In this document: piece by piece, positions 21,155 to 33,139 of the stretch
How the letters are laid out: each line of letters starts with the position of its first letter
Position numbering within the stretch: the stretch's first letter is position 1
From: Russula earlei
Taxonomy: Eukaryota > Basidiomycota > Agaricomycetes > Russulales > Russulaceae
DNA: 64,000 nt
Direction of reading: 5' to 3'
Assembly: GCA_025769875.1 (NCBI GenBank)
Contig: JAGFNK010000146.1
Location: 48,246 to 112,245, forward strand
The notes under the pieces: generated by a model
What the model was told of the DNA's origin: nothing
The model's input: the letters and a program-made list of their open reading frames with translations, nothing else
Database searches by the model: none
Made by a program: the position numbers and the translations under genes

Positions 21155-23814
21155 CTATGTGGTAAAGCAGAACAAACAATACATACACTGAACACACATC
21201 TTGTTATACAGTAGTAACACTTCACTATATACTATATTCTTAGTGGAAGCCTCCCTCTTCTCTTCCTCCCAAATCACCTTGATGTTGGAGACAGAGGTCA
21301 CCCTTGACACCCCAACATAAAATTGCCCATGTGTGAAGACTGGCTTTCTTAAATCCAACCCAACATGCTTCAGTGTTTGCCCTTGTGACTTGTTGATGGT
21401 CATGGCAAAGCATGCCCTCACAGGGAATTGCCTCCTTGTGAACTTGAAGGCAACTTGATCCTCTGTTGGTTGGCAAGGGATCCTTGGGATGAAGATCTTC
21501 TCCCTTGCATGGTCCCCTGTTATCAGCTCAACTTCTAGCACCCTGTTGCTAGACCTCCTCAAGATCCCTCTGCTCCCATTGCAGACACCATGTCTGGCAT
21601 CCAAGCACCATCACAGGACAACCCACCTTGAGCTCTAGCTTGGCAAGAGGAAGTCCAGAGTGGTTGATTGAGTTCAGGTACTCCACTGAATAGTTCAGCA
21701 TCACATCAGCATCCCCACTCTGCTCAGAAGTGGGAATGCTGTCTGCACTCTGAAACACTTGTCCTCTCCCTGGGAACCTCCTAAGCACCTCCTTGTTGAT
21801 GCTGTCCACATCAGTGTTAAGGCTAGAAAGGATGGTGCACTCTGCAAAGAACTTGGAAAAAGGGTTGCTAGTGTCAAGGCCAGGGTAGATGCTGTCAATC
21901 AGAGAGGAAACTGTGTTCTCCCTGCACTTCATATAGGGGGGAAGATGGATGATAGAGTTTGGGTCAGTGTGCCTGCCTTTTCCAACCTCCAGTTGCCACT
22001 GTGCAAAGTTGGCCTCAGCTTGAATGCCAGTGTTGAGGTGCATCTTTTGGTGGAGATGAAGCACTTTTGTAAGGTGAGCCATATTGCTGGCCTCGGAACC
22101 ACGTGCGACCATGCGCGACACGTCCCCTCCACACCTCGCCTCCTTCCTCACCTTTCATCTCCAGCCTTCACCACATGACAAGCCACCTCGTGCATGACAT
22201 CAAGACCTTGATTGCATTGCCCACCCCTCACCACCAACCACATGCACGCCATGCCCCAGCACACATGACATGTTCACGTCTCAGGCCTTTCACCACGGCC
22301 TCAACAGCCTCGCCTGGCCTTGATTCCCTTTCATTGTCTCTAACTCCTTTCACAACCATCATTCCTTTCATCCTTAGTACTCCTTCATGTATAATAAAAC
22401 ACCTTAGCTACTCTGTAGTAAAAAAAGAAGAAGAATCCAATACAGCCGCTCCTTAGTCTTAGTATCAGTCAGTCTGAAACAACCGCGCACAAGCCATCCC
22501 CTTTCCCCTCTTCTCCCCCTCTTCCTCTCATTCATTCCTTGCTCTTGGCACAAGACAACTGTCTCAGATCACCGTCCAGTCCCACAAACTCAGCGTGCCC
22601 CGGTTTGGCTTCACTACACTTTGATGGATCTCCAGAGGGGGGAGTGCTGTAGGCAGGCACCTACTATCTGAGGCCTTGATCCTTGCACAATAAAAGGAAG
22701 GATCTGCTGAAAGTCACCACTGAAGACAAAGGTAAGTCCACCAAAGGGCTTGTCAGAGCCACAGATGTCCTGGAATGACCTGTCCACTGTCTCCATCACA
22801 TGCCTGTGCTGCATGGGAGCCTCATCCCAAATGACCAAGTCAGTAATGTGAATCAGGTCTGCTGAATGTGAGTTTTTGGGGATGTTGCAGGCAGTGGACT
22901 CATGGGAGGGAATAAGGATCTTGAAACAGGAGTGTGCGGTGCACCCTCCCTTGAGAAGGAGTGCAGCAATGCCAGAGGAAGCAACATAGAGCACAATCTT
23001 GTGTTGAGAGTGCAGATGGTAGAAGAGGGTGTTGTAGAGATAAGTCTTGCCAGTACCCCCAGGGCCATGAAGGAAAAAGATCTCCCCTGTCTTGTTAAGG
23101 ACAGCAGAGGTGATCCCCACAAAAGCAGTCTGCTGGTTAATATTAAGCTTGTTAATACTCAGTTGCAAGAAGAGCCTGCTCCTCTAGGTCATACTGGAGC
23201 TGCTCCTGAATGAGGGGATTGCCTGCAATGGCCCCCCAGTTCTCAACAAACTGAGGCATGGTTGGCCAATCCTGAAGTCACTTGGCAGAGTGGGAGAGGA
23301 GGAGGTCAATGAGATAGAGGCCATAGTCCTTCACCTGTTCATCAGTTGGCTCTGGGATGTTGGGATGATGCTGGAGCTTGTGCTTGAGGTCATCACAGAT
23401 AGATGCAGAGAATCTGTCCCAAAGTGCCCTAGGTTGAGAAGGGATGCAGTCCTTGAGGATGGTGACAAAGAGGTGGCGCAGCTGAGCACCTGTGCACATA
23501 TGACTGGCTTCCTCCAAGCATTGCTGCCACTCTTGATCATCTTCTAGAAGACCTCTTGCAATGCAAGCATCTCTAAAATAGGGATAGAGAGTGCCTTCAA
23601 ATGAGTGAAGGTGTTCAAAGGAGGTTTCACCCTTGACAGATGTGAGAAGGAGGCACAGGTAGAAGCACTCTCCAGAAGTAGGGTGAGCATGAAACATCCT
23701 CCCAATAGCAAAGCCCTTACTCCTAGGAGTCCACCTATGAGTGCTTTGTTCTGGACCATCTTGGAGGGATAATCTTGGTAGAGAAGATCCAGAATGTGAG
23801 AGCCCTCTGGAGCA
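21155..23814 (-). pseudogene. Helitron helicase half (Pif1-like)
   Basis: Minus-strand pieces follow in order. SHILDLLYQDYPSKMV lies near 23780. Then come MFHAHPTSGECFYLCLLLTS... at 23697-23278 (Helitron-specific linker) and the Walker A motif GPGGTGKT at about 23066-23043. DLVIWDEAPM is the Walker B/DEAD-like box, followed by FSGDFQQILP. Beyond the solo LTR the helicase C-terminus continues: NTDVDSINKEVLRRFPG, AMTINKSQGQTLKHVGLDL and YVGVSRVTS. It is broken by frameshifts and stops. In life this part would unwind DNA during rolling-circle transposition. Confidence 0.88.
22068..22618 (+). mobile_element. Solo LTR (551 bp) inside the Helitron helicase, TSD CTTT
   Basis: The ends are TGTAAGGTGAGCC and GGCTTCACTACA, flanked by CTTT on both sides (22064-22067 and 22619-22622). 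A fifth duplicated base is ambiguous. It contains a TATA-like TGTATAATAAAACACC block and a C/T-rich 3' part. Excision restores the helicase frame (RSIKV then LHLHQKMHLN). The family recurs at 37123-37616 (reversed) and inside the long-TIR elements. Confidence 0.85.
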
Positions 23815-24024
23815 GCAGCATAACTGCCATACCTCTCCCCCACTATGACACCATGTGACCTTCTGGAAACTGGCCCAGCCCGGTTCATGAATTTCATAGA
23901 CTGGTCTGTTGTGGTTGCCCCACGCTCACTGGACCAGTTCAGACCAGTTTATAACCAGTCCAGACTGCACATTTATAATGATGTAATGTAACATCAGGGG
24001 CATTCCAAGTAGCCACTTATTGGG

Positions 24025-24125
24025 CACTTATTTTGTTACTTATTTGTCACCTATTCACATATTACTGCCAAATTGGCAATAAGTAATTGTAATAAGTAAC
24101 AAATAAGTGACAAATAAGTACTACT
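24025..24125. repeat. AT-rich imperfect inverted repeat
   Basis: CACTTATTTTGTTACTTATTTGTCAC (24028 onward; core TTACTTATTTGTCAC) is mirrored by GTAACAAATAAGTGACAAATAAGT at about 24088-24118. A related TAAGTAGCAAATAAGTACTT motif occurs at 62581-62603. It could be a tiny MITE or a subterminal structure of the surrounding element. Confidence 0.5.
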
Positions 24126-24129
24126 CTGA

Positions 24130-24781
24130 AACCCCCCCTCCTGAGAATTCAATGATAAGTAGCAAATACAGTAATGACTTATTCTGAGCATCCATGGGTC
24201 CAGCATTCCTTTTGGCACCATATACTGAGTTTGAATTGCAAAGTCGACTCAGAAAGATTGAAGTTGTCACAGTGCGCACTGTTCACCATGCCTGCCACAT
24301 CAAAATGGACACGCATTCTCAAGGATCTCTTGAACTATCATGTCCAGCAGAAGTGGGCTGGTACAAGAGAGGAGACAGAGAGAAAGGGAAGTCTTGAGAG
24401 TCATTCACATGGGCAGATGGAGACAAAAGGGGAAACATGGGCATAAAAACTTGTTATTCAGAACAGTAGCTACTGGTCCTTATGTACTGTAGCTAATGTG
24501 AGAGGGAACTGGTTAACCATCTTCTGTCAAAGCATCTTGAGCAAGTCTTCTACCTTGCATGCACATGATCCCATCATCACAAAGGGGGGTGCATGTTCTG
24601 AGGTGTTGTCATGTGTTGGAATGCGGGCGCAGTGTGGGGAATGCATCGTTGCATGGTGTTGCCAGGCATTGGCCATGTTCCTGTTATTGAGGGGTAAAAG
24701 TATGGCAGGGATCGGGTATGGACTGGGTATAGACATGTGCATGTTTTTGGTGATTATGGCATTGAGGCGACAGGTGTAATG
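24130..24781. other. Unassigned part of the 8-bp-TSD element
   Basis: No domain or convincing frame is visible. One divergent GA/CATG repeat block (24360-24440) resembles those at 15 and 20 kb. Confidence 0.4.
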
Positions 24782-25609
24782 TGTCAAGACACGTACTGCT
24801 GATCACTAAGGACTCAGGAGCAGGTGGGCAAGGGTCAGAACAGACGGTATGTGGCGTAAATGGCGTTGAACAGGAGGACGAGCCAAATGACTAGAAGATA
24901 CCAGATGGGGACTGGTACATGTTGCAAGAGGCAGAGGCGAAGAGTAGAGGCCAGTGCAGTGAGGGACTTTAAACAAGGCGGTTGTTGAAGAGTACCTTGA
25001 GGACGAGGGAGGACTTTAGACTGAGTGGTTGCAGGGGAGTACCCAGGAAGATGAGAGTATCACAAATGGACAGTCTGATGACTGCCATACTTCATTGGGG
25101 CTTATATACAGTGTACAGGGTCGATTACAAAGAACAGAGACTATTCTAGACTCTTTGGTACCATCCAATTGGACTACAGAGGCATAAACTTGCTTGTGTC
25201 AAGTTTTAGGCTTACTGAGCGCATTACTGATCATTGTGGAGCAATGACATCATTATGATGTCACTGTGGAGTGCTTAGTGAGCCTATGAGGTCACTGTGG
25301 AGTTGCTCAGTCAGCCATGATGTCATTGGAGCCTTGATGATGTCAGATGAGTTATGCAGCAGTTTCTAAGAGTTTGTGCTGCTGTTTTGGGTTCCTGGTG
25401 GCTGGGTGACCATGTGGCTGCCACGCGATGATTACCCGATTAGGAAACGGGTGCCTGGTCGTGTTATAGTGCCTTTGCAATAGCGATATCTTGCACTGCA
25501 GGAGGGATAGCCCAGAAAACGGAAGGGAGTTGGTAATGCAAAATGAGAGAGGTCTCTCTTGAGTGAAATAGGACCATCTACGGCCAGAACCTGGCCTTGG
25601 TTCATAACA
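24782..25609 (-). mobile_element. Solo LTR (828 bp), TSD TAATG
   Basis: TGTCAAGACACG to GGTTCATAACA is flanked by TAATG at 24777-24781 and 25610-25614. Read on the minus strand it begins TGTTATGAACC, ends TCTTGACA, and has a CTGTATATAAGC promoter-like box, matching the plan of the solo LTR at 11742-12696. At 25200-25345 there are loose repeats of GATGTCACTGTGGAGTGC. Confidence 0.88.
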
Positions 25610-25614
25610 TAATG

Positions 25615-25849
25615 AAGCTAGGCTTTGAAAGAATATAGTAGGAGGCTGTATGTACTGTAAAGGGTAGATGAAGTGTTACTGGTGGCAATGAGTGGGCACT
25701 AGTCTGCATGGCCAAAATGCTGTGCAAGGGTGGTTGTCCAGCTTTCGAGTGTTGGGGGGCTTTTGCCCAATGAGGCAGTGGCAGGTGAGTGTGCTCATGC
25801 GTGGGGGTGGTAGCATCTTCGGAGGCAGAGGAGCAGGTGTGCACATCAA
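25615..25849. other. Spacer with loose GA/GT-rich repeats
   Basis: No gene is visible. A GAGGCAGAGGAG...GGTGTG motif here recurs at about 30150-30200, on the other side of the Copia insertion, so the target was itself a degenerate minisatellite. Confidence 0.4.
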
Positions 25850-25854
25850 GGGTG

Positions 25855-26099
25855 TGTTGGACGTGCAGCTGCTAAGTGCCACGTGAACGGACAACCTGGA
25901 CCATACATGTAAATAATTCGAATTTAGTTATCGTTCGTTTTCCCTCAGTCTTTTATACACAAGACTGAGGTCAGTACAACATTCCTTTATAGCTCTCTTT
26001 ATAGCTAATACTGTACATAGTGCTCATTCTATAGGTTAGATAACTAACCAATATAGTCTTTTACACACAAGACTGAGCTCTCATTCTATAGCTCCAACA
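25855..26099 (+). repeat. Copia III 5' LTR
   Basis: 245 bp. It contains the near-palindromic AGTCTTTTATACACAAGACT twice in variant form. It differs from the 3' LTR at about 18 positions, mostly transitions. Confidence 0.92.
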
Positions 26100-26168
26100 G
26101 ATTATGAGACCTGGTCGTCCCTGACATCACAAACTCCCAGCAGCTTCCACATCACATAACGAAACGCC

Positions 26169-29033
26169 ATGAGCACCCCCACAGCAACCGCAAACGTCGC
26201 GCCCTCGAGAGGCAGCCACGCTCCCACCGTAGGAGCTGTGGGAAAAACTTACATGGGCGGCCAACACGGTTACGATGGACCACTCTTCGAAGGTGGCACA
26301 GTCGCGTACACACAATGGAAAGCTAATATAGAGGCACTGTTCAAAACAAATGGCCTGATGGAAATCATAAGAGGGACATACTCAAAACCAGACCCCAGCA
26401 ATGACCCAAGCGACTTCGCCGACTGGGAGCAGAAAGATCGCGAAGCACACGCCCACATTTTACTGACGTTAAATGGGCACGCTCTCGACACTGCCCTAGG
26501 CATTGCTGGAGCCAAAAACACTTGGGACACACTTGAAAAGCACTTTGCCGGGAAGGGCGAGCAACGCGTCGCACACCTACTGACGGACCTATACCGGGCT
26601 ACATTCACCGAAATGGAACCCATGGCTCCCCAGATATTATGACAGCTACATGCCGCCTGAACCCTTGAGAAATTCTGTTACCCAATAGACAAGAAAGTCC
26701 TCATCTGGATGCTAATTCTCGTGCTACCGGAAAAGATGGCCAAACTCAAGGCCACTCTTCACTCGACGCTGCCCAGCCATCTAACAGCCGAGCACATCAC
26801 GGACCGCATCCTCCATGAGGAGCATCGGATCCGATTGACCAATGACACAGCCACACCTCACCATGCAAAGGCGGCCCAAATGGGAAAGGACTGGGAGGCA
26901 CAGAACGAGAAAGGCACAACATCAAAGTGCACTCACTGCAGACGCAGGGGGTACAATACACACAAATGCTGGAAAATTCACAGAAAACTGCAGGACAAAG
27001 CAACAGCGGCAGTAGCAGCAACAACTGGCACGGGCGTGCACAACGCAGTGATGCCCATGCCCGCTGGGCCTGGCACAAGCGCGCACAGCGCAGCGACGCC
27101 GACACTCGCAGACCAGCCACCAGCCAGCGCCGCCATCGCATATGTCCCCACATCCGACAACAGCACTTCATTACTTCAGGCAATCAGAGATGAGCCAATC
27201 CGTGTGTCCACAACCCAAGAGCAACTCCGAGCCGCTGATCTCAAAAACGGCTGGCTCCTTGACTCCAGAGCCTCAAGAATCATGACTCCCCACTCAAATT
27301 GGTTCACACATCTCACCCCGCTCGCATTGCCCATTCAAGTCGCCTTAGGTGACGATAGCGCAATAACTGCCACCGGAACCGGACAAGTACTAGTCCGGAT
27401 GTGCGCATGCGGCATGTGGAGTACTGCGATACCCTGCGACGTCCTGCATGTACTGGACCTCAATGGAAACCTCTTATCGGTCTCCCACCTCACTCAATGT
27501 GGGGCGGAAGTGCACTTCCAGGGGCAGACTTGCGGGATATACAATAAAGCAAACAAATTGATTTGTGAGGGAACATTACATGACGACTTGTACACCATGG
27601 CCATCCAAACGCCAACACTCGAGTCGGCGCACACAGCAATGCCACACCAACCCCTCGCAGAATGCGGCCACAAAACCAAAGCCGCGCTTACCGCATGCGC
27701 GACAATCTTCCAGGCCTCCCCAGATACATTCTCCGAACAGGTTGCGACCCGGACAGAAAATAAGCCGCAGAAGAAACATGCCGGCGCGCTGAAGCACAAG
27801 TTGAAAGCGCCCCAGCACCCCGAGCCGTCCGCTGCATGCAGCCCGAAGACCCTCCGATTACATGAAGGGGGCGAACCCACCAATGTCGCAGAACGCGTGA
27901 CCCGGACACCTCTTGACAGGGTCCGGGCGATGCATGCCGATGCAAACCTACCCACGTGCGCCTTGGACAATCTAACATCTGAAGAGGCCAGGAGTGGGAC
28001 AACTCCTGACCTCTCTCAGTTGCAAGTCCTCACAACATGCGTGTCTGCACATGCCCCAGAGAAGAGACTCACCAAACTGACCCAAAGGTCGCTGGTGCAC
28101 GTGTTCCCGGGCCACGCAAAGCACACGCAACAGGCAGCCAAGCCTGCCCATTGCCCCACCCCTAGCACCATCACACCCTGCACCGTCATATCCGACGAAG
28201 GGGGCCCCATGTCGTGCATCGAACGCATAATCCTTGAATACGACGGAACAGCTGATAGAGCCAAAAATTGGGAAATGGTAATCAATTTGAGGGGGTGGTG
28301 GAACTGGTGGACAATGCGGAACAGCCGCTGCACGCGAAGCCGCAAGGCGTCGGAGCAGGCAGGGTCCTGCCCACTCAGCCTGAAACAGGTGGACAACGTG
28401 GAGCAGGCGCCGCACACCGAACCACAAGGCGTCCGAGCAGGCAAAGCCCTGCCCATTCAGCCTGAAATACCACACAGTGAGCCCTCAATTTACAAGGCAG
28501 AAAACATACCTTCGCAATCCACCACAGGCCAACCAAAGCGCACTACATGCACGCCCACACTGGACCATGTTGATGAAGCAGTGGAGCTGGTCCAAGTGGA
28601 AGTACAAAGGCCTGAAACAAATTCAGCACAACCCACAGTTCACGAAGTGGGAAACTCACCTGCACAGTCCACTACTGGATGCCCCAAACATGCCACACAT
28701 GCACCCGTCTGCAACAAGGACGCTCATCATGTCGCCATCCTACATGAGCTACAAATGAAATGTACTGAGCAGGGAAAAGTGGCACATAAAAATGTAGCCA
28801 CCAACCCCAAGTCCTATGCCGAGGTGACAGCCCGTGCAGATTCTGCCAAGTGGGCAAAGGCATGCAACGAGAAACGCGTGTCCGAAGACACAGGCATTCC
28901 CAAAACCGTGCCACGCCCACAGAACAGAACCGCAGTGGGGAAGCAATCAGACCTTCTAAATGAAAAGGGGGTCAAATCAAAATACTCAAACACGCAAGGC
29001 CCGCGTCATCACGCAGGGACTCACCCAAGTTGA
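26169..29033 (+). pseudogene. Copia III gag-protease ORF with two TGA stops
   Basis: One frame is open for 954 codons except for TGA at 26640 and 26658. Both fall where CGA (Arg) would fit (QIL*QLHAA*TLEKF). The N-terminus MSTPTATANVAPSRG leads into a UBN2-type Gag (WDTLEKHFAGKGEQRVAHLL). The zinc knuckle at about 26930-26970 is CTHCRRRGYNTHKC, with Tyr in place of the usual His. The protease motif reads LLDSRAS (about 27260), where DSG is expected. The GAG-pre-integrase part follows (LNGNLLSVSHLTQCGAEVHF). From about 27650 the protein is unlike Copia pol and includes near-repeats around PLHAKPQGVGAG-like segments in alternate frames. No integrase is found. Confidence 0.75.
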
Positions 29034-29289
29034 GGGAAGCGATCCCAATGACATCATGCTGCCAGAGAACCGGCACTCCCTTGCAACACCCTGGCCCTTG
29101 CCACAGAACGAAGTCAAGAAGTCCATCAGATGGACATCAAGTCCACCTACTTAACCAGAGAGCTGATGAACGAGATCTTCATGGAAGCGCGCTCAGGGAA
29201 TAACCACCAATGCACGTGCGACTGCGCAACCCAGTACACCTGAGGTACAAGCGACCACCGCCCAACCTTCCAGTGCGACTCCGGCATCC

Positions 29290-29690
29290 AGCCAATCTTG
29301 GTCGGACATGTCAACCCCAATTGGACCAGCAAAGCCCATTCTGGACTTCATCTTCATGTTGACAGGTGGGGCCATAAACTGGAGCCAAAAGAAGCAAGCC
29401 CCAGTTGCACCCTTGAGCACCGAGGCAGAGCACACTGCGGGCGCACATGCCACCGAAGAAGCCGCCAGGCCGAGGCAACCACTCACTGGATTGGGCCAAA
29501 AGACCCATCTCCTCACAATCCCTCATGTTCATGTCGACAACCAGCCGACCATCGCCATTACCAGGAACCCCGAGCTCCACGACTACACCAGAACACACCG
29601 AGGTGCAACACCATTATCTTGCAGCAGAATGTTGACTTGCAGGGGACCAATCTTGCCTATACTCCTTCAGAAGAGCCAGTAGCCAATGTA
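29290..29690 (+). pseudogene. Copia III RNase H remnant
   Basis: The frame at about 29308-29682 reads FIFMLTGGAINWSQKKQAPVA, then STEAEHTAGAHATEEA and VHVDNQPTIAITRNPE. This is the Copia RNase H core with the expected EAE motif. The sequence then continues in another frame into the C-terminal ILPILLQKSQ-like tail. Confidence 0.75.
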
Positions 29691-29775
29691 TTGAAAAAGG
29701 GTCCCAGCTGCGAGAAGCACAAAGGTCTCGCTATGGAAATGAGAGAGAACGCGCACCACTTGGGCTGAGGGGGTG

Positions 29776-30020
29776 TGTTGGACGTGCAGCCGCTAAGTGC
29801 CGCACAAATGGACAACCTGGACTGTACGTGTAAATAATTCGAATTTAGTTATCGTTTGTTTTCCCTCAGTCTTTTATATGCAAGACTGAGGTCAGTACAA
29901 CATTCCTTTATAGCTCTCTTTATAGCTAATACTGTACATAGCTCTCATTCTATAGGTTAGATAACTAACCAATATAGTCTTTTACACACAAGACTGAGCC
30001 CTTATTCCATAGCTCCAACA
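29776..30020 (+). repeat. Copia III 3' LTR
   Basis: 245 bp, collinear with the 5' LTR, and followed by the GGGTG duplication. Confidence 0.92.
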
Positions 30021-30399
30021 GGGTGAGAGGCGGAGGGCTAGGTGTGTGCATTGAAAGTGAGGGGTGGAGGGCATGGAGGCGTTTGCATGCTTGACATGGT
30101 GGTGAGAGAGAGGGAGTTGTGGGTGCATGTGTCAGGTGTTCGGTGCTAACATCATCAGAGGCAGAGGAGAGGGTGTGGAGGCATTTGCATGTGTGATGTA
30201 GTGAGAGAGAGAGAGTTGCATGTGCACATGCCTGTTGTTGTTGGTCAGGTTAAAAAAAAGAGGCTCTTGTCTTGCAGGTCGCCCTAGTGACTGAGCCGAG
30301 CGTGCACATGTTGAACCAAGATTGTGCAAGTGTGGGGTGGGGTGGCCACTGTCAGCTCCCAGTTTCATGACCTGAAGCAGCAAGTGGCAAGAGATGCCC

Positions 30400-30945
30400 A
30401 AAACTCACCTGTTGGTTTGCCCATCCATGTGATGCTACCTACAATGCCCCTCCCCTCCTGCCCCATGGTCCACACTGTCTTCCAGCAGCTGACCCTGTGC
30501 CGCGCCTTCAGGCAGGCTGACAAACCTGGGCACCAGCTTGGGCTCCATGGTGATCGTCACACATGCATACATCTCTTGCAGGTCTGCGGTGGCAGTAGCA
30601 GCCCCATCAGCACCATTGCCCGTCATGGTGGTGGTGGCTGCTGGCTGCCACAATGGGCCCAGCACATCGCGCTCAAACATGTTCCACTCCATCTTGAATT
30701 GGGACTTGGGTACCACCACATCATGGCCGAGCCTTTTGTATGCATGCAGCACTGGTGAATCTGTGTTATACAGCAGATTGTGGTGGGTTGTGGAGGCACT
30801 GACAGTGGTAGTGTTGCCGTTGAGCAGAGATGAAACACAGGACTTGAGCTGCTCATGCGCATCGTCCAGTGAATTCGTGAGTGCATCAATGTGGGCTGCA
30901 AAGTGCATGAGGTGGCTTGGCAATGGCGCAAAAGATGGGAGGCAT
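30400..30945 (-). pseudogene. 3' part of an unknown gene split by the Gypsy insertion
   Basis: On the minus strand a frame ends near 30435. It contains HFAAHIDALTNSLDDAHEQL and VVVPKSQFKMEWNMFERDVL, and looks like a real soluble protein rather than repeat noise. Across the Gypsy, joining at GGCAT extends this frame to an ATG at about 38290 (MSSSCLPSFAPLP). No family is recognised. It sits within the 8-bp-TSD element and could be its transposase accessory or a captured gene. Confidence 0.45.
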
Positions 30946-31242
30946 TGTCACCGGAGCTCGTCGTGTTGGACGAATGTAATACTGACAGCTCACAAGGAAG
31001 TGGAGAATGCCAGCAAAGTGTAGAGCTGGCAGATAAACGTGACACCGATATGTCTCCGTGTTCGAGTATATAACATGTAGTTCCCGCACCATGTAGACCC
31101 CAAGTCAAATCTCCTGTCTCTTAGTTTCATAGCCTCTCAATCGTAGTCTCTTGTCCACTCACAAGCATTCGGAACGCTTACTCGTACATTGAAACACTAT
31201 TCAAATCTCTCGTTATCGTCGCTACCCCAAGTGACGGTGACA
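30946..31242 (+). repeat. Gypsy 5' LTR
   Basis: 297 bp. A GAGTATATAACATG box near 31070 is the likely element promoter. Compared with the 3' LTR there are five differences, all C/T or A/G at CpG. Confidence 0.93.
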
Positions 31243-31244
31243 CT

Positions 31245-33134
31245 AGATTTGACTTCTTTTACTCGAATCCGGAGAAACTGGAGCAAGCACTCACAGAAGT
31301 CGCAATCGGCGATGACAATCAAAGTGACACGAGCAGTGACAGTAACGTCTCTGTCCCACCACCTGCTATCGACGACGCACCGGCAAATCCATACGTGTTT
31401 TGGCTCGCAAAAGGCGATAAAGGCTATACATTTGTCGAACACCACATCTATTGCCCTTCAGGAAGGAAGGTGATCAACAAAGACACCGTACCCATCTACT
31501 ACCTTGAGAACCATTGTTACGAACTTGCATTCGCCGAAGACCAGCGACTACTTGCAGGAAAAAGAAGGAAAGACATAGAACGCCTCGAATCCGGACGGAC
31601 CAAAGAAGCTAGCGACACAGAAGAGTCAACCGACGACGACGAAGAAGACGCCACCACTAACGAACAGATTCGTCACGCGCCTATACCACCACTCGACACA
31701 CCACCACCGTACTCGTCGCACGCGCTCCCTCACATCGACCTCACTACGCAAACGACCCTCTCCTTTGCTACATCCACACCAGGCTTATCCATGGCAGCCG
31801 CACCAGCGCAAGTAATTCAAGTCGCAGCACCTGCCGCCGCCGCTGCACCACAACCAGCAGCCCCACCACTTGCAGACCCGGCACGAATATTACTAGCACT
31901 ACAAAACGCACTTAGACGAGGAGGTCCCGGAGGACCAGGAGGACCAGGAGGCCCCGGAGGGCCAGGAGGACCTGGAGGCCCCAGAGGACCACCTGCACCG
32001 GTTGCACCAGCACCACAACTGCAGAATGTAGTGCCTATCAATCCCGACATCAAAGTTTCAGGAAACCTCCCTGCAACATTTGACGGAGATCGAAGCTGCG
32101 CTGAACGGTTTATAGAAGGAGTCAAAGCCTATTTTCGAAGCAATATAGGTGTACCTGGTTTCGACTCACCGATACGAAAGGTAGCAATCACCCTCACCTG
32201 CATCGAAGGGCCTATAGTCGAAGGATGGGTCCGCGACATGGGAGCTTGGATCGACGGCCTTAACCCTGCCACTGATAACATCCCTGCAGTATGGGATCAA
32301 TTTGTAGACGAATTCCAAACCCAATTTATGGATACCCAACGAGCTCAAAGGGCCCGAGTAACCATAGAAAACCTCAAGATGAAGTGGCCTGCCATTGACC
32401 AATATGTTTCCGACTTCGAGCGATTAGCACGCGAAGCCGGATACACCCAAGGAGAAGAGTCCATCACACACCTCTTCCTCAGAGGCCTGATGCGATCGGT
32501 GCTTGGAGACGTACTCATGCATCCAATACCACAAAACTATGGGGATATAAAAGAAAAGGCTATCAACGTCACCAAGGCGCAACAACTAAGAAATGCGCTT
32601 ATGAACAGCGCGCAAAATGCTAGTCCCACCATACGTGCACCGATGGGGAATTGGCGTATGCCACCTACGTACACTCAATGACAACCATTCTTCACTCAAC
32701 GAACTACAAGCAACAATGAACAACCCCGATTCAATTCATCTAACGCACCACGAACCATGGCAAACCAACCTGTACCAATGGATCTAGACCGTGCACGAAT
32801 GCCACGACAAGCTAGACCGATGAGGGGACGAGGGTTCGGAGGTCGAGTGGCCCAAATGAATAACACTCAACCACGCATACAACGAAACAACAGTTGTTTC
32901 GAATGCGGTGAAACCGGCCACTATGCACGCGACTGTCCCAAACGCCTCAACTCGCAAGCCAACCTCATAGACTGGGAAACTACAACAGAAGCCATGACGG
33001 AGACCACTTACGCCAACACCACCCCGTCCGACCCAGTTAGTGCTGCATGCGCACAACTGAACGCCTTTACTGCAGACCAAAAGCACGAACTCGCTGAAAA
33101 ATTAGCCTCATCTTCGGATTTTCTCTCAACCTAA
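31245..33134 (+). pseudogene. Gypsy gag with collagen-like linker and CCHC knuckle
   Basis: The frame is open back into the 5' LTR (to a TAG at 31122) without an in-frame ATG before 31791, so the true start is unclear. An N-terminal part (VFWLAKGDKGYTFVEHHIYC) recalls proteins that precede Gag in other fungal Gypsy elements. An Ala/Pro-rich linker includes GGPGGPGGPGG. The capsid-like Gag core begins near 32060 (FDGDRSCAERFIEGVKAYF). A TGA at 32679 interrupts it. The frame then continues to the zinc knuckle CFECGETGHYARDC (about 32898-32940) and a TAA at 33132. Gag packages element RNA into virus-like particles in the cytoplasm. Confidence 0.85.
31918..31992 (+). repeat. Collagen-like (GGP)n coding repeat in Gypsy gag
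   Basis: About eight consecutive Gly-Gly-Pro triplets are encoded by GGAGGACC(A/C)-type 9-mers. It is a length-variable linker between the N-terminal part and the capsid core. Confidence 0.9.
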
Positions 33135-33139
33135 TCCGT

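Larger units (their letters stand above)
25855..30020 (+). mobile_element. Copia III: complete element with LTRs, TSD GGGTG, lacking integrase and most of RT
   Basis: LTRs of 245 bp at 25855-26099 and 29776-30020 begin TGTTGGACGTGCAG and end AGCTCCAACA. GGGTG flanks the element (25850-25854 and 30021-30025). The polypurine tract GGGCTGAGGGGG precedes the 3' LTR. The inside has a long gag-protease frame, then unrelated or tandemly expanded sequence in place of integrase, scraps of RT near 29000-29150 and an RNase H remnant at 29290-29690. It could not have moved without help from a relative. It is a cousin of the element at 1-2270. Confidence 0.93.
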
